Below, piece after piece: positions 1 through 8,900 of a stretch of DNA of 50,298 nucleotides. Every line of letters starts with the position of its first letter. Within the stretch, counting starts at the first letter, position 1. Origin of the DNA: an uncultured Peptococcaceae bacterium. GTDB lineage: Bacteria > Bacillota > Peptococcia > Peptococcales > Peptococcaceae. Made by a program: the position numbers and the translations under genes. A model generated the notes under the pieces. It searched no databases, was not told the origin of the DNA, and saw nothing but the letters and a program-made list of their open reading frames with translations. Location of the stretch: NCBI GenBank assembly GCA_900552455.1, contig URZX01000017.1:1-50298 (forward strand). The letters are read 5' to 3'.

Positions 1-52
1 TTGAAACAATATTTTTGTTATTTACCCTATCTACTTGACAGGGGGCGGTTCA
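1..52. mobile_element. Terminal end of an IS3-like insertion sequence (rest lies left of the window)
   Basis: Read inward on the minus strand from base 52, this edge begins TGAACCGCCCCCTGTCAAGT, which looks like an IS3-family terminal inverted repeat (TG, a C-rich block, then AAGTAGA). The same terminal block recurs in inverted orientation at 50251-50298: both share ATTTTTGTTATTT and then TATCTACT, separated by four differing bases. Imperfect agreement between left and right ends is normal for IS3 elements. No transposase is visible here. The IS3 family assignment is an inference from the end sequence alone. Confidence 0.6.
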
Positions 53-73
53 AAGATCCGGAGGCTGTTCGTA

Positions 74-769
74 TTAATCGCGTTCATTCCACACCGTCAT
101 CCCGCGTTCGATGTAGGGCGGAAAATGTGGGGCGGTGCTCGGCGCTGCGCCGATGTGGGCGAAGGGGATGGGCAGGCTGGGCGCGGTGCAGAAATCGCGG
201 CCAGCCTGCAGTTGAAAATGCAGGTGTGGCTCGGTGGTGTTGCCGGAATTGCCGCAGCGGGCGATGCGCTCGCCGCGCGCGACGGCCTGGCCGACGTGCA
301 CATAGATGCTGCCGGGCTTGAGATGGCAGAGCAGGGAATAGACGCCGCTGCCGTGGTTCAGGAGCACGAAATTTCCGCGCAGATCGTCTGCCGCGCAGAC
401 AGGGCGGTGTTTGTTTATGGGGCTGTCCGGTGCGTCGGTGTAGAGCGCGACGACAAAGCCGTCGGCTGGCGCGAGGATCTCGCGACCGTAGCAATAATAC
501 GCTGCTGGATCTTTTTCATCGCTGGAAAAATGTTGCCCGCTTTTGTCAACGATGAGAAAATCATAGGCGTAGCGCTGCTGCGGGATCTCCCAGGAATGGC
601 TCGTCTCTGGCGTGACGCCGCCATTCGCCACAAGCCAGCGGCCATGGAAGGGCAGCGAAAAATCCATCGGCGCACGATAACCAGCGATATCTGGCAACGC
701 AGCAGCGTGCGATAATTGAACGACGCCGCGCATCTGCCGCAATGACTGGCGGATCAGAGAAAAATTCAT
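74..769 (-). CDS. M23 family metallopeptidase
   Basis: The 231-residue protein carries a LytM/M23 peptidase fold in its C-terminal half: a conserved H149 in SLLCHLKPGS, then GQAVARGERIARCGNSGN, then the HLH motif at 182-184 (PHLHFQL). M23 enzymes are zinc peptidases that cut glycyl or D-amino-acid bonds in peptidoglycan cross-links. The classical HxxxD zinc motif is not obvious. D70 sits in QRYAYDF and the nearest upstream histidine is H58, an arrangement I associate with a subfamily of M23 proteins. I see no clear signal peptide, so export is uncertain. The start is set by AAAGGAG just upstream of ATG. The stop lies about 20 bp from the insertion-sequence end, so the gene appears intact. Confidence 0.85.
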   Translation of the reverse strand: MNFSLIRQSLRQMRGVVQLSHAAALPDIAGYRAPMDFSLPFHGRWLVANGGVTPETSHSWEIPQQRYAYDFLIVDKSGQHFSSDEKDPAAYYCYGREILAPADGFVVALYTDAPDSPINKHRPVCAADDLRGNFVLLNHGSGVYSLLCHLKPGSIYVHVGQAVARGERIARCGNSGNTTEPHLHFQLQAGRDFCTAPSLPIPFAHIGAAPSTAPHFPPYIERGMTVWNERD

Positions 770-835
770 GGCGCTCGACTCCTTTCGGTGGTTTGTGTTT
801 ATTATACGGGAGGGCGACGCGCGAAAAAAGAGTTT

Positions 836-863
836 TTGTGAGCCAGCAAAAATCTGCTATAAT
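836..863 (+). promoter_or_regulatory. Promoter of the flavin reductase gene
   Basis: TTGTGA at 836-841 and TATAAT at 858-863 are separated by 16 bp, and a strong AAGGAGG ribosome binding site follows before the ATG at 893. Confidence 0.6.
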
Positions 864-892
864 AATCGTAAGAACAACAAGGAGGCATTTTC

Positions 893-1399
893 ATGGAATC
901 GATCAAGGAATTCAACACGGATATCTTCAAACTTTTCGACGATCACTGGGCGCTGGTCACTGCTGGCACGCCAGAGGATTACAACACGATGACGATCAGC
1001 TGGGGCAGCCTGGGCACGATCTGGGCACCACGCGGAAACGGCCGTCAGATCGCGACGATCTACATCAAGCCTAGCCGCTACACCTTTAATTATCTGGAGA
1101 AGAGTGAGTATTACACGATCAGCTTCTTCCCGGAAGAGAAGCGCAAGGATCTCGCCTATCTCGGCAGCCATTCCGGCCGCGATGAGGACAAGCTCGCCGC
1201 CACGAGCCTGACGCCGGTGGAAAAATCTCACGGCACGATGGGCTTTGCAGAAGCGGAGCTGACGCTGGTTTGTCACAAGCTCTACAGCGACGGCTTCAAG
1301 AAAGAAAACATCCCGGCAGAAATCGTCGCTGCGTATTACGATGGTGAAGAACCACACCATTTCTACATCGGCGAGATCGTGGATTTTGAGGAACAGTGA
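893..1399 (+). CDS. Flavin reductase family protein (FMN-binding split barrel)
   Basis: The 168-residue protein matches the flavin-reductase-like split-barrel family. It has an N-terminal strand (WALVTAGT), the TISWGSLGTIW segment, the central IYIKPSRYTFNYLEKSEYYTISFF block, and a C-terminal HHFYIGEIVDF strand. Members bind FMN non-covalently and reduce flavins or small electron acceptors. The substrate cannot be told from sequence. The length is typical. The gene is monocistronic: it has its own promoter and AAGGAGG site, and a strong terminator follows the stop at once. Confidence 0.8.
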   Translation: MESIKEFNTDIFKLFDDHWALVTAGTPEDYNTMTISWGSLGTIWAPRGNGRQIATIYIKPSRYTFNYLEKSEYYTISFFPEEKRKDLAYLGSHSGRDEDKLAATSLTPVEKSHGTMGFAEAELTLVCHKLYSDGFKKENIPAEIVAAYYDGEEPHHFYIGEIVDFEEQ

Positions 1400-1414
1400 G
1401 CATATTGATGGATG

Positions 1415-1446
1415 ACGAACAGTCTACGACGGGCTGTTCGTTTTTT
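1415..1446 (+). terminator. Rho-independent terminator
   Basis: The stem ACGAACAG / CTGTTCGT (1415-1422 with 1434-1441) is followed by a run of T residues. Confidence 0.85.
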
Positions 1447-1515
1447 GTAAAAAGTCTTGCAGAATTGGTGATGCTATAGAATAATGAAGGAAAGAAAGTA
1501 ATGGAGGGATTGGCG

Positions 1516-2835
1516 ATGGACGAATTGAAAAATGCGCTTGAGACGCTCCGGTATCAGAGCGATGCATTTCCACGGGAAGCGTTTCGCGTGATTAGGGCGC
1601 ACAAAGAGGAGGCGTTACCGTATCTTCGCACAGCAGTGGATCGGGCGATTCAGGCGCAGATGGATCTGCCGGAGGATGAACAGCTACATTTCTATGCGAT
1701 GTTTTTGCTGGGCGAGTTCAAAGATCGGACATCGTTCCGACGGATCGTGGAAATGGTGTCACTGCCGATGGATATAGTGGATTTTCTCGTTGGTGATGCG
1801 ACTACGGCAGGGCTCTCGGAGATTCTGTATCATACTTATGACGGCAATCTGGTGCTTTTGGAAAAATCGGTGAGCGATGAAGACATCGACGAATATGTGC
1901 GTTCGGCGATGGTGGATGTGCTTGGCCAGCTTTATCTGGATGGGACATTGTCAGAGGACGCATGGAAGCAGTTTCTGCGGGATCGTGCGTACGATCGCCG
2001 CCCAGAGGATCTTGTGTTCGCCAAAATCGGGGAAATGATCTGCAGCTGTCATTTCTTTGATCTCTTGCCGGAATTGCGTGAGATGTATGAGAAGGGCTTG
2101 ATTGACGAAGAATTTCTGGATGGCTATGATTATTCCGTTGACCGCTTGTTTGATTACAGCAATGAGCGTGATTTTTGTCAGCGCTCGTTTGACGCGGAAG
2201 CGACTCTGAGTTCGTGGGCGATGTTCAGCGAGAATAGTGAGATGGATGATGCAGCATTCGAAAAGACGCTGCGTCAACTCGAACGGGAGATCAATCGTCC
2301 GGTAAAGAAAGAGAAGATTGGCCGCAATGATCCGTGCCCATGCGGAAGCGGAAAAAAATACAAGAATTGCTGCATGAATAAGCCGAAATCACCGCTCGAC
2401 GAGATCGAATCTTCGCAGGAACGGAAAAAATGGTTGCGGGATTATCCGTATCTTGGTGCGGAGCGCGTTCCTGGTCGCCTGTATTTGGCGGATCTTTTTG
2501 ACCAGGAGAGCATCGAACTGGACCAGATTCTCTATCTGGCACTGATGAATCGCCCAGGGCCGATCTGGGAGAAAGATCTGAATGCGGAAGATATGCGTAC
2601 GTGCGCTTATCTGATGCTTGCTTATCAGAAAGCGCGAGAGATGGCGGAGCGGGAAGGTTTGAGTTCTTTTGAGGCTTTTGACAAACGGCACAGTATTCAT
2701 TATTTTGCAGAAAAATGGACGAATCGTCTGCTCGTTATGCTGAGTGAACATGGCGACTATGCATTGTATGATGAGGTGCGCGATTGGGTGCGCAGCATGC
2801 GAAAAAGATCTGTCGAGGAGGTGATGCGCGTATGA
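1516..2835 (+). CDS. DUF1186-like protein with SEC-C zinc motif
   Basis: The 439-residue protein has an acidic, helical N-terminal region resembling DUF1186/HEAT-like repeats (about 1-250). It is followed by a SEC-C motif beginning IGRNDPCPCGSGKKYKNCC (C274, C276 and the CC pair near 285-286), the same zinc-binding motif that ends SecA. A further helical region of about 150 residues follows. The SEC-C motif binds zinc and often mediates ribosome or protein contacts; no enzymatic function is visible. I chose the ATG at 1516 over the in-frame ATG at 1501 because GGAGGG (1503-1508) is then correctly placed upstream. The stop overlaps the next start by ATGA, which implies translational coupling. 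Confidence 0.75.
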   Translation: MDELKNALETLRYQSDAFPREAFRVIRAHKEEALPYLRTAVDRAIQAQMDLPEDEQLHFYAMFLLGEFKDRTSFRRIVEMVSLPMDIVDFLVGDATTAGLSEILYHTYDGNLVLLEKSVSDEDIDEYVRSAMVDVLGQLYLDGTLSEDAWKQFLRDRAYDRRPEDLVFAKIGEMICSCHFFDLLPELREMYEKGLIDEEFLDGYDYSVDRLFDYSNERDFCQRSFDAEATLSSWAMFSENSEMDDAAFEKTLRQLEREINRPVKKEKIGRNDPCPCGSGKKYKNCCMNKPKSPLDEIESSQERKKWLRDYPYLGAERVPGRLYLADLFDQESIELDQILYLALMNRPGPIWEKDLNAEDMRTCAYLMLAYQKAREMAEREGLSSFEAFDKRHSIHYFAEKWTNRLLVMLSEHGDYALYDEVRDWVRSMRKRSVEEVMRV

Positions 2836-3347
2836 TCGCTCCGGAAAAAGTGCGCGCACGCGCAGCGGAAAAAGAAGATGAGAACTTGGCATTTCGCCGT
2901 TATCTCAAAAACCATGCCGATGAAGATGAGTTGGATGCGTATTTTCAAAAATGGCATGTGGCGCTTTTTGCCGATTTTGATTGTAGCAAGTGTAGAAATT
3001 GCTGCACGATGTACCGTGGGAGCATTCCGCGGGAAGACGTTGCTCGAGATGCAGCGCATATGGGCATGACGGAAGCGGTGTTCGTCGAGCAATATCTGCA
3101 GGAGAAAATGACGGATGGAAATTATGAGACGAAGCACGAGCCCTGCGATTTTCTCACGACCGATGGAGCCTGCGCGCTCGGCGATTGTAAGCCGGATTCC
3201 TGTAAAACTTTTCCATACACGGACCAGCCGGGGAGACTCTTCAGCCTCTACAGTGTGCTGAGCGTGGTCGAGGTTTGCCCAGTGGCGTTTGAGATTTTCG
3301 AGCGCGTAAAAGAAGAATATCACTGGCGCTATAGAAGACGGCGCTAA
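2832..3347 (+). CDS. YkgJ family cysteine cluster protein
   Basis: The 171-residue protein has the YkgJ/UPF0153 cysteine pattern: C51-x2-C54-x2-C57-C58 (CSKCRNCC), then CDFLTTDGACALGDCKPDSCKTFP, and a final VCPVAF. Such clusters are thought to bind zinc or an iron-sulfur cluster; no reaction is established. The start overlaps the preceding SEC-C gene stop as ATGA, preceded by GGAGG inside that gene. Two metal-site proteins are therefore made together. The C-terminus is very basic (RYRRRR). A terminator shared with the converging operon follows. Confidence 0.8.
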   Translation: MIAPEKVRARAAEKEDENLAFRRYLKNHADEDELDAYFQKWHVALFADFDCSKCRNCCTMYRGSIPREDVARDAAHMGMTEAVFVEQYLQEKMTDGNYETKHEPCDFLTTDGACALGDCKPDSCKTFPYTDQPGRLFSLYSVLSVVEVCPVAFEIFERVKEEYHWRYRRRR

Positions 3348-3355
3348 GCATGAAA

Positions 3356-3392
3356 AATGGACAGCTGCGCAGAAGATGCGTGGCTGTCCATT
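3356..3392. terminator. Bidirectional terminator between converging operons
   Basis: The ten-base stem AATGGACAGC (3356-3365) pairs with GCTGTCCATT (3383-3392). A/T-rich tracts lie on both sides, so it can end the SEC-C/YkgJ transcript and the opposing ABC operon. Confidence 0.75.
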
Positions 3393-3395
3393 CCT

Positions 3396-3473
3396 TTATT
3401 TGCGATTGCTTTTCCATATTTTCCAGAGGCGGTCGATGAAGGGGAGCAGGGGATTGGAGGAATCGTGTGGCAT
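3396..3473 (-). CDS. Possible 25-residue small protein at the end of the ABC operon
   Basis: Fourteen bases after the stop of the DUF3592-like gene lies an ATG with AAGGAA upstream. It opens a frame of 25 codons, MPHDSSNPLLPFIDRLWKIW plus a short basic tail, that stops just before the shared terminator. The sequence reads as an amphipathic helix with a Lys/Arg-rich end. It has no recognisable family and may be only a chance frame. Its position inside the transcript and its ribosome binding site are the supporting points. Confidence 0.35.
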   Translation of the reverse strand: MPHDSSNPLLPFIDRLWKIWKSNRK

Positions 3474-3487
3474 GGCGTAGTCTTCCT

Positions 3488-3871
3488 TTAGTGCAGCAGG
3501 AGCGCGAGCAGGGCGAAGACAATCGCCAGGGCGAGGGCAACGAGGCTGCGCTGCGGTGAGGTTTGGCAGAGCTGCGTGGGCTGCGTTTTGTCGTAGCGGA
3601 TGCGCACGGGGTTGCCGACGAGAGCGGTTTTCGCCACCTGCACACGATTTTCTGAGATGAGACGGCGGCTGTTTACGCTGTAGCTGATGGTCGCCCAATG
3701 GGCGTTGAGGTGGGTCTTGGCGTGGGGATTTGGCAGACGCGCGATGTCGACGATGGTGCCGGTCGTTTCGGCGGTGTGCTGGCGCGTGCGCAGCAGATCG
3801 ATGCCGCTTATGATTGCGTAGAGCAGACAGACAATGGCGGCGGCGCAGCAAAAAATGGTGTCAGTATTCAT
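3488..3871 (-). CDS. Small membrane protein, DUF3592-like
   Basis: The 127-residue protein has a transmembrane helix near 6-26, an extracytoplasmic-looking beta-rich middle (TTGTIVDIARL, WATISYSVNSRRL, GNPVRIRYDKTQP) and a second helix near 105-126. This layout is that of DUF3592 proteins, whose function is unknown. The ATG is preceded by GAGGAGG. It is the fourth gene of the minus-strand operon that starts at the YtrA-like regulator, 12 bp after the permease stop, so it probably serves the same envelope-stress or antibiotic-response role. Confidence 0.6.
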   Translation of the reverse strand: MNTDTIFCCAAAIVCLLYAIISGIDLLRTRQHTAETTGTIVDIARLPNPHAKTHLNAHWATISYSVNSRRLISENRVQVAKTALVGNPVRIRYDKTQPTQLCQTSPQRSLVALALAIVFALLALLLH

Positions 3872-3883
3872 AGCGATACCTCC

Positions 3884-4531
3884 TCAGGCGAGGTCGGCGC
3901 GCTCGTAAAAGTGCACGGAGAGGCAGGCGCTGGCGGCCAGGAGCGCGAGGCTCAGGAGGAGCATGCCAGCAAAGAAAACGCTCGGCGAGAGGGTGTTCAT
4001 GAGCGCAAGCACGTTGGCTCTGAGCTCGGGCATCCCGTCGAGGGCGCCGGTGAGGATGGGCGTGGCCATGATCACAAAAACGAAGGTGTATTTCGTACGC
4101 TCGTAGCCAATCTTATATTGGAGCGGCAGGTAGAGACTGAGAAAGATGGCGACGACGAAAAAGAGAACGGTGGACAGTGGCGCGTTGAATCCGCCGAGGT
4201 TTGGGAAAAACAATGTCTCGACCCAGAAAATGAGGGTGCAGGCGCAAAACATGAGAAGGGAAACGAGGTATTTGCTGACGACCATCCACTTGCGCGGATA
4301 GGGCGTGGCAGCAAGCAGCAGTGTGGCGTTGGCGTATTTGTTCTCTTTTTCGCCAAGATACATGAGGGGCATCAGAACACCAAAGACAATGGAAAAGACC
4401 AGTCCCAGCACTGATGCAAGCTCGGGATTGCGCCAGAGCAGAAATGGCGGCACACAAGCAGCAACGAGAAATACGAGCAGGATATATTTTTTAACGATGA
4501 GCAAATCTTTGAACACGAGATGAATGAGCAT
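3884..4531 (-). CDS. ABC-2 type transporter permease
   Basis: The 215-residue protein is almost entirely hydrophobic, with about six membrane segments. It fits the ABC2_membrane_5 type permeases that pair with a YtrB-like ATPase: an N-terminal cytoplasmic turn LVFKDLLIVKKY, the YLGEKENKYANATLLLAATPYPRKW loop, and alternating helices. The start ATG (GAAAGGAG upstream) lies 41 bp inside the end of the ATPase gene, so the two are translated as a coupled pair. The substrate is unknown. Relatives export or protect against peptide antibiotics and other envelope-active molecules. Confidence 0.75.
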   Translation of the reverse strand: MLIHLVFKDLLIVKKYILLVFLVAACVPPFLLWRNPELASVLGLVFSIVFGVLMPLMYLGEKENKYANATLLLAATPYPRKWMVVSKYLVSLLMFCACTLIFWVETLFFPNLGGFNAPLSTVLFFVVAIFLSLYLPLQYKIGYERTKYTFVFVIMATPILTGALDGMPELRANVLALMNTLSPSVFFAGMLLLSLALLAASACLSVHFYERADLA

Positions 4532-5387
4532 GGCGAGCCTCTCCTTTCATATAAGCGAGCATGATGTCTTCGATGGTTGGGCGTTCAATGAGGGCATCGG
4601 GAAAAGCGGCCAGCGCTTCCGGCGCGCGGGTGAGGCCGGTAAATCCATAGACCGTTTCTTCAAGGGAGAGAAAGAGCACGCGGGTTTCGGCAGTGAGCGC
4701 GGTGCGGTCGCCTTTGAGGATGCGATGGGTGTCGAGCAGGGTGTCCTTATCTTCCTGGAAAAGAATTCGGCCGTCGTCGATCATAATGAGATAATCGGCG
4801 ATCTTATCGAGATCGGAGGTGATGTGAGTTGAAAAGAAAACGCCTTTGCCGCCGTCCGCCATGAATTCTGAGAGAATGCGCAAAAGATCCTGGCGCACAC
4901 GTGGGTCGAGGCCGCTGGTCGGTTCATCCATGATGAGCAGCTCGGCGCCATGGCTGAGTGCCAGCGCGAGAGCGAACTTCATGCGCATACCGCGGGAAAG
5001 CGTTTCAATCTTCTGCGCAGGCTCGAGCCGAAAGCGTTTGAGCCAGCGCTGGAAATCCTCGTCGCTCCACTGGCTGTAAGCCGGCGCGATGACGCGCTTC
5101 ATTTCGTTGAGGCTGAGCTCGTCGTAAAATCCGCCGTTGTCAAGAACGACGCCGATGCGGTCCTTGATGGCACGGGTGTTTGTGGTCATATCCAGGTCAA
5201 AGATGCGCACTTCGCCGCTGTCCTTGTGGATGAGGTCGAGGATGGCATGCAGGGTCGTCGTTTTGCCAGCGCCGTTGGCGCCAATGAAGCCGGTGATGCA
5301 GCCTTCCGGCAGAGAAAAGGAGAGATTTTGCAGGGCGAAGCGATCGTAAGTTTTGGTCAGATTGTTTACAGTGAGTAAATCGTTCAT
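4491..5387 (-). CDS. ABC transporter ATP-binding protein (YtrB/BcrA type)
   Basis: The 298-residue ATPase has Walker A GANGAGKTT (36-44), a signature written LSRGMRMK (130-137) in place of LSGGQ, Walker B LLIMDEPTSGLD (150-161) and the switch histidine in FFSTH near 187. About 70 residues follow the nucleotide-binding domain and are typical of BcrA/YtrB ATPases. It powers the permease encoded immediately downstream (overlapping frames). The LSRGM signature is the usual variant in this exporter class. The start is one base from the regulator stop, so regulator, ATPase and permease form one transcript. Confidence 0.85.
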   Translation of the reverse strand: MNDLLTVNNLTKTYDRFALQNLSFSLPEGCITGFIGANGAGKTTTLHAILDLIHKDSGEVRIFDLDMTTNTRAIKDRIGVVLDNGGFYDELSLNEMKRVIAPAYSQWSDEDFQRWLKRFRLEPAQKIETLSRGMRMKFALALALSHGAELLIMDEPTSGLDPRVRQDLLRILSEFMADGGKGVFFSTHITSDLDKIADYLIMIDDGRILFQEDKDTLLDTHRILKGDRTALTAETRVLFLSLEETVYGFTGLTRAPEALAAFPDALIERPTIEDIMLAYMKGEARHAHSSRVQRFAHR

Positions 5388-5388
5388 G

Positions 5389-5763
5389 TTAATCCTCCTC
5401 GTAAAGAATATCCATCATGGCAGTGAGCTCTTCCTTGCTGATGCCCAGCGTTTTTGCGTCGGCGATCATTGCCGCCATTTTTTCCTCGACGCGCCGGCGT
5501 CGCGCATCGCGCAGCAGTTCTACGTTTCCTGTTGAGACAAAAGTTCCTTTGCCGACCTGGCTGGTGACAAATCCTTCCTGCTCGAGATCGTCGTAAACGC
5601 GGCGGATTGTCAGCACGCTCACCTTGAGATCTGCGGCAAAGGCGCGGATCGATGGCAGCGCGTCGCCAGGCGCGAGTTCTCCCTGAAGGATGGCATCCTT
5701 CAGCTGATCTTTGATCTGCTCGTAAAGTGGGCGGGTAGAGGTATTGGAAATAAGTATCTTCAC
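5389..5763 (-). CDS. GntR family regulator, YtrA type
   Basis: The 124-residue protein has a GntR winged helix-turn-helix (about 11-77: PLYEQIKDQLKDAILQGEL, LPSIRAFAADLKVSVLTIRR, GKGTFV). It ends in the short two-helix tail typical of the YtrA subfamily rather than a ligand-binding domain. YtrA proteins repress the ABC transporter operon they head. The start is GTG: the nearby ATG runs straight into a stop, and AAAGGTGG is correctly spaced upstream. A consensus promoter with a small dyad lies just upstream, consistent with autorepression. Confidence 0.85.
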   Translation of the reverse strand: MKILISNTSTRPLYEQIKDQLKDAILQGELAPGDALPSIRAFAADLKVSVLTIRRVYDDLEQEGFVTSQVGKGTFVSTGNVELLRDARRRRVEEKMAAMIADAKTLGISKEELTAMMDILYEED

Positions 5764-5800
5764 ATTGGAAAACCACCTTTGTGCTTAATGTGATGTTCTG

Positions 5801-5837
5801 ATATACACACTATATACGATGTTGTGTCTTTCGTCAA
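5801..5837 (-). promoter_or_regulatory. Promoter and candidate YtrA operator
   Basis: On the minus strand TTGACG (5832-5837) and TATAGT (5809-5814) are 17 bp apart. The -10 lies inside a perfect ATATA-N5-TATAT dyad (5801-5815), well placed for repression by the YtrA-like protein encoded directly downstream. Confidence 0.65.
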
Positions 5838-5910
5838 GCGTGAACGGAGAGAAAATTTTTTGTGTGGCGTGAGAATTTGTTGGTGGATGGGTGCAGGCTG
5901 TGGGGATTCG

Positions 5911-5919
5911 TGGTATTAT
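5911..5919 (+). promoter_or_regulatory. Extended -10 promoter of the HD/nucleotidyltransferase operon
   Basis: TGGTATTAT (TGnTATAAT class) lies 47 bp before the chosen start at 5966. No convincing -35 is present, as is common for extended -10 promoters. The operon from 5966 to 13453 shows no internal promoter of similar quality. Confidence 0.45.
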
Positions 5920-5965
5920 GGAATTATCAACGAGAAAATTTTGACGACGCAGGAGCGTGATGATC

Positions 5966-8900
5966 ATGAAAGCGAAAAAAATCAAAGCTCTAGTGGGAGA
6001 GCTTGTGGCGATCCTTTCGAGCCAGGCGTTTTTGGACAGAACGGGGCTCTCGGCGCAGCGCGTGCGCGAGATCGCCGGGCGTGATTTTTGGGAGCCGGTG
6101 TTTGCGCAGATTTTTCCGATCCGCGAGCGGATCTCCTGCGCTCAGGTGCTGGAGATCTGTACGGAGCCGATGGCGCAGATCTCTGAGACGCCGAAGGAGG
6201 GCTGGCTCTCTTTCATCTATGACTTTGGCTGCTCGGTGCTCTATCCGGAGGCGGAGAAGAAGGCGCGCTTTGAGCCGTACCATGCGGCGGCGCATTTTTA
6301 TCTGACGGTGCTGCAGTTTTTGCTCGACGAGGAGCGCAAGGTGATCGCGCCGGAACGCTTCGTCGATTTTGAGCTGCTGGCGCCGGAGGAATACGAGCAC
6401 TTTGAGTCGCGCCACGAATACGCGCTCTTTCTCAAAGCGTGGCGGCAGGATTATGTCTACGAGCTTTTCCGCCTGAATATGGAAGCAACAACGTTCAAAA
6501 CGCTGGAGCATGTCGCCGGCGTGCATTATGTGGCGATGTTCATGGCGCGGGCGTTGTATGCGGTCGGTGTGCCGATCGATCTGGCGCTGGTGAGCGGCGC
6601 GGCGGCTGGGCACGATCTCGGAAAATTTGGCTGCAAGCCAGGCGAAGCGGTGCCGCACATGCATTATTACTACACGGACCGCTGGTTCCACCGCCACAAT
6701 ATCACCTATATTGGCCACATCGCTGCCAACCATTCGACGTGGGATCTGGAGCCGGAGCGTCTCAGCGTGGAGTCGCTGGTGCTCATCTACGCAGATTTCT
6801 GCGTCAAGCAGGAGCGCGTGAACGGCGAAAATCGCACGCGCATTTCGTCGCTCAAGGAAGCGTTTGACATCATCCTGTCCAAGCTGGAAAATGTCGACGC
6901 CGAAAAACATCGCCGCTACCAGTTTGTCTATTCACGGCTCAAGGATTTTCTTGACTACGCGATCGATCTCGGCGTCGACACGGAGCCGTTGGACGGTGTG
7001 CCGGTCGTGCGCCACGAGATGCCGGCAGTCTCGCTGCGCAATGTCGACGACACGGTGCAGTCGCTGGTCTACATGGGCGTGGAGACGAACATCGCTGTCA
7101 TGCATCGCATGGGCGCCGGCAGACAGTTCGGGAATTTTCTGGAGCAGGCGCGCAGCGAAACGAACCGCCGCAGTCTGCAGGTGTATCTCAGGCTGTTTGA
7201 TCGCTACACGGCGTACACCGACGACGAGCAGAAGCGTCAGACGGCGGCTTATCTTTACGAGCTGATGATGCACCGCGATGGCGATGTGCGCGTGGAAGCG
7301 GCGCGCTTGCTCGGAAAAACGATCGCGCAGTTTAATTATGGGTACCGCAAGCGCTATCCAGCAGGCATGAAAAATGCCGATTCTCAGCAGGCGTTCGATC
7401 TCTGGTGGCATTACATCGGCATCATCTTGCGGCCGGATCTCAAGCTCAACGATGTGCAGAAGAGCCGCATCCAGGCGAACTCGAAAAACGTGCTGTCGTC
7501 GCTCTTGCAGCACGCGTCGTCGGAGGATTACGAGACGTTTCTGGAGCTTTTCCTGACCTGTTTCGACGATCCGAAGCACTGGTCAGCGGAGGAAAGCTTT
7601 TCCTTGCTCAACGCTGTCTTCGATTTGCCGCTGGAATCGATGAGCGATGCGTCGCTGACGCGCATTGGCCGCTATGCCCTCGCCTGGAGCAGCTGCGATC
7701 TCTACGAGACGCGCGTTTCGGCCTGGCGCGCCATGCACTGGCTCACATTCCTGCGGCCAAAGTTGGCGATCTCGCAGCGCATCGTGGATTTCCTCGAGCG
7801 CCAGAATGTTTCCGGCGACAGCACGCTCACCTATCTCAAGTACAAGATGATGAGCGATATGGGCCGCAAATGCGATGAAGAATTCAACGCGCTCTACAGC
7901 GTGGACATTGTGCCGGATATTTTCCTCGACAATCTGCAGACGGCGACGCCGTGGATCGTCAAGGCGGTGAATGTGCGTCTGCTGACGGATCAGATCCTCC
8001 ACGATCCGACGCAGCATCGGCTGCATATCGCTGCGCATCTCTCGAATCTGCTCAAGGTCAACGACATCATGGTCGTGCCGCGCGACGCTGGTCAGGCGAT
8101 GAGCCGCATCTTCCCGTTTTTGCGCATCGATGAGCGCAACGAGGTTGTGATGGAGCTTGTCGGCGCGCTGGAAGTGGCCGACGCGCGCTACTCCCGCTAT
8201 ATTCCGGAATATCTGGCGCGCACGCTGCTGTGGCTGCCGCTGGCGCAGCTCGACGAGCAGATCCGCCACATCACCGGGCTTTTGGCGAGCGCCAACGATG
8301 GCATCGTCATGCGCGCGCTTGACACCGTCGGTTATCTGCTGCGCCATTTCCCGAAATATCCGGACCGTTTCCAGATCAGCGAGGAAGCCTACTGCCATCG
8401 CCGCCATGTGCTGCTCGGCGCGATCCTCAAGGGCATGGCCAGCTATCGCGAAAACGTGCGCCAGGAAGCGATGATGGTGCTCGCTGATGTTTTCTCCGGC
8501 GAAGAAGAGATCGACATGGCGATGTCCGAAGAAGAAAAATATTATCTTTTCACCACCGGCTGCCGCAAGATCCTCTTCCTGATGACAGAAACCGGCGGCG
8601 ACGAGTTCTGTCTTTTCGCCCGCGCTTCGGCGGTGAGCTCGATCTCGGGATTCATCAGCCTCTGGCGCATGGACCACAAAACCTTCGACGTTGTCGAATG
8701 GTCGAAGGTGGCATTTCTGCCGGGAACGTTCGATCCGTTCACCCGCTCTCACAAGGAGATCGTGCGCGAGATCCGCGACGCCGGCTACGAGGTGTATCTC
8801 GCTGTCGACGAATTTTCCTGGTCGAAAAAAGCGCAGCCGCATCTCATCCGCCGCAAGATCGTGAACATGTCTGTGGCTGACGAGTTCCACGTCAATATTT

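Noticed and set aside
1..321. Open frame at the left edge on the plus strand
   Set aside because: It is antisense to the M23 peptidase and Arg/Cys-rich; the start is only the window edge.
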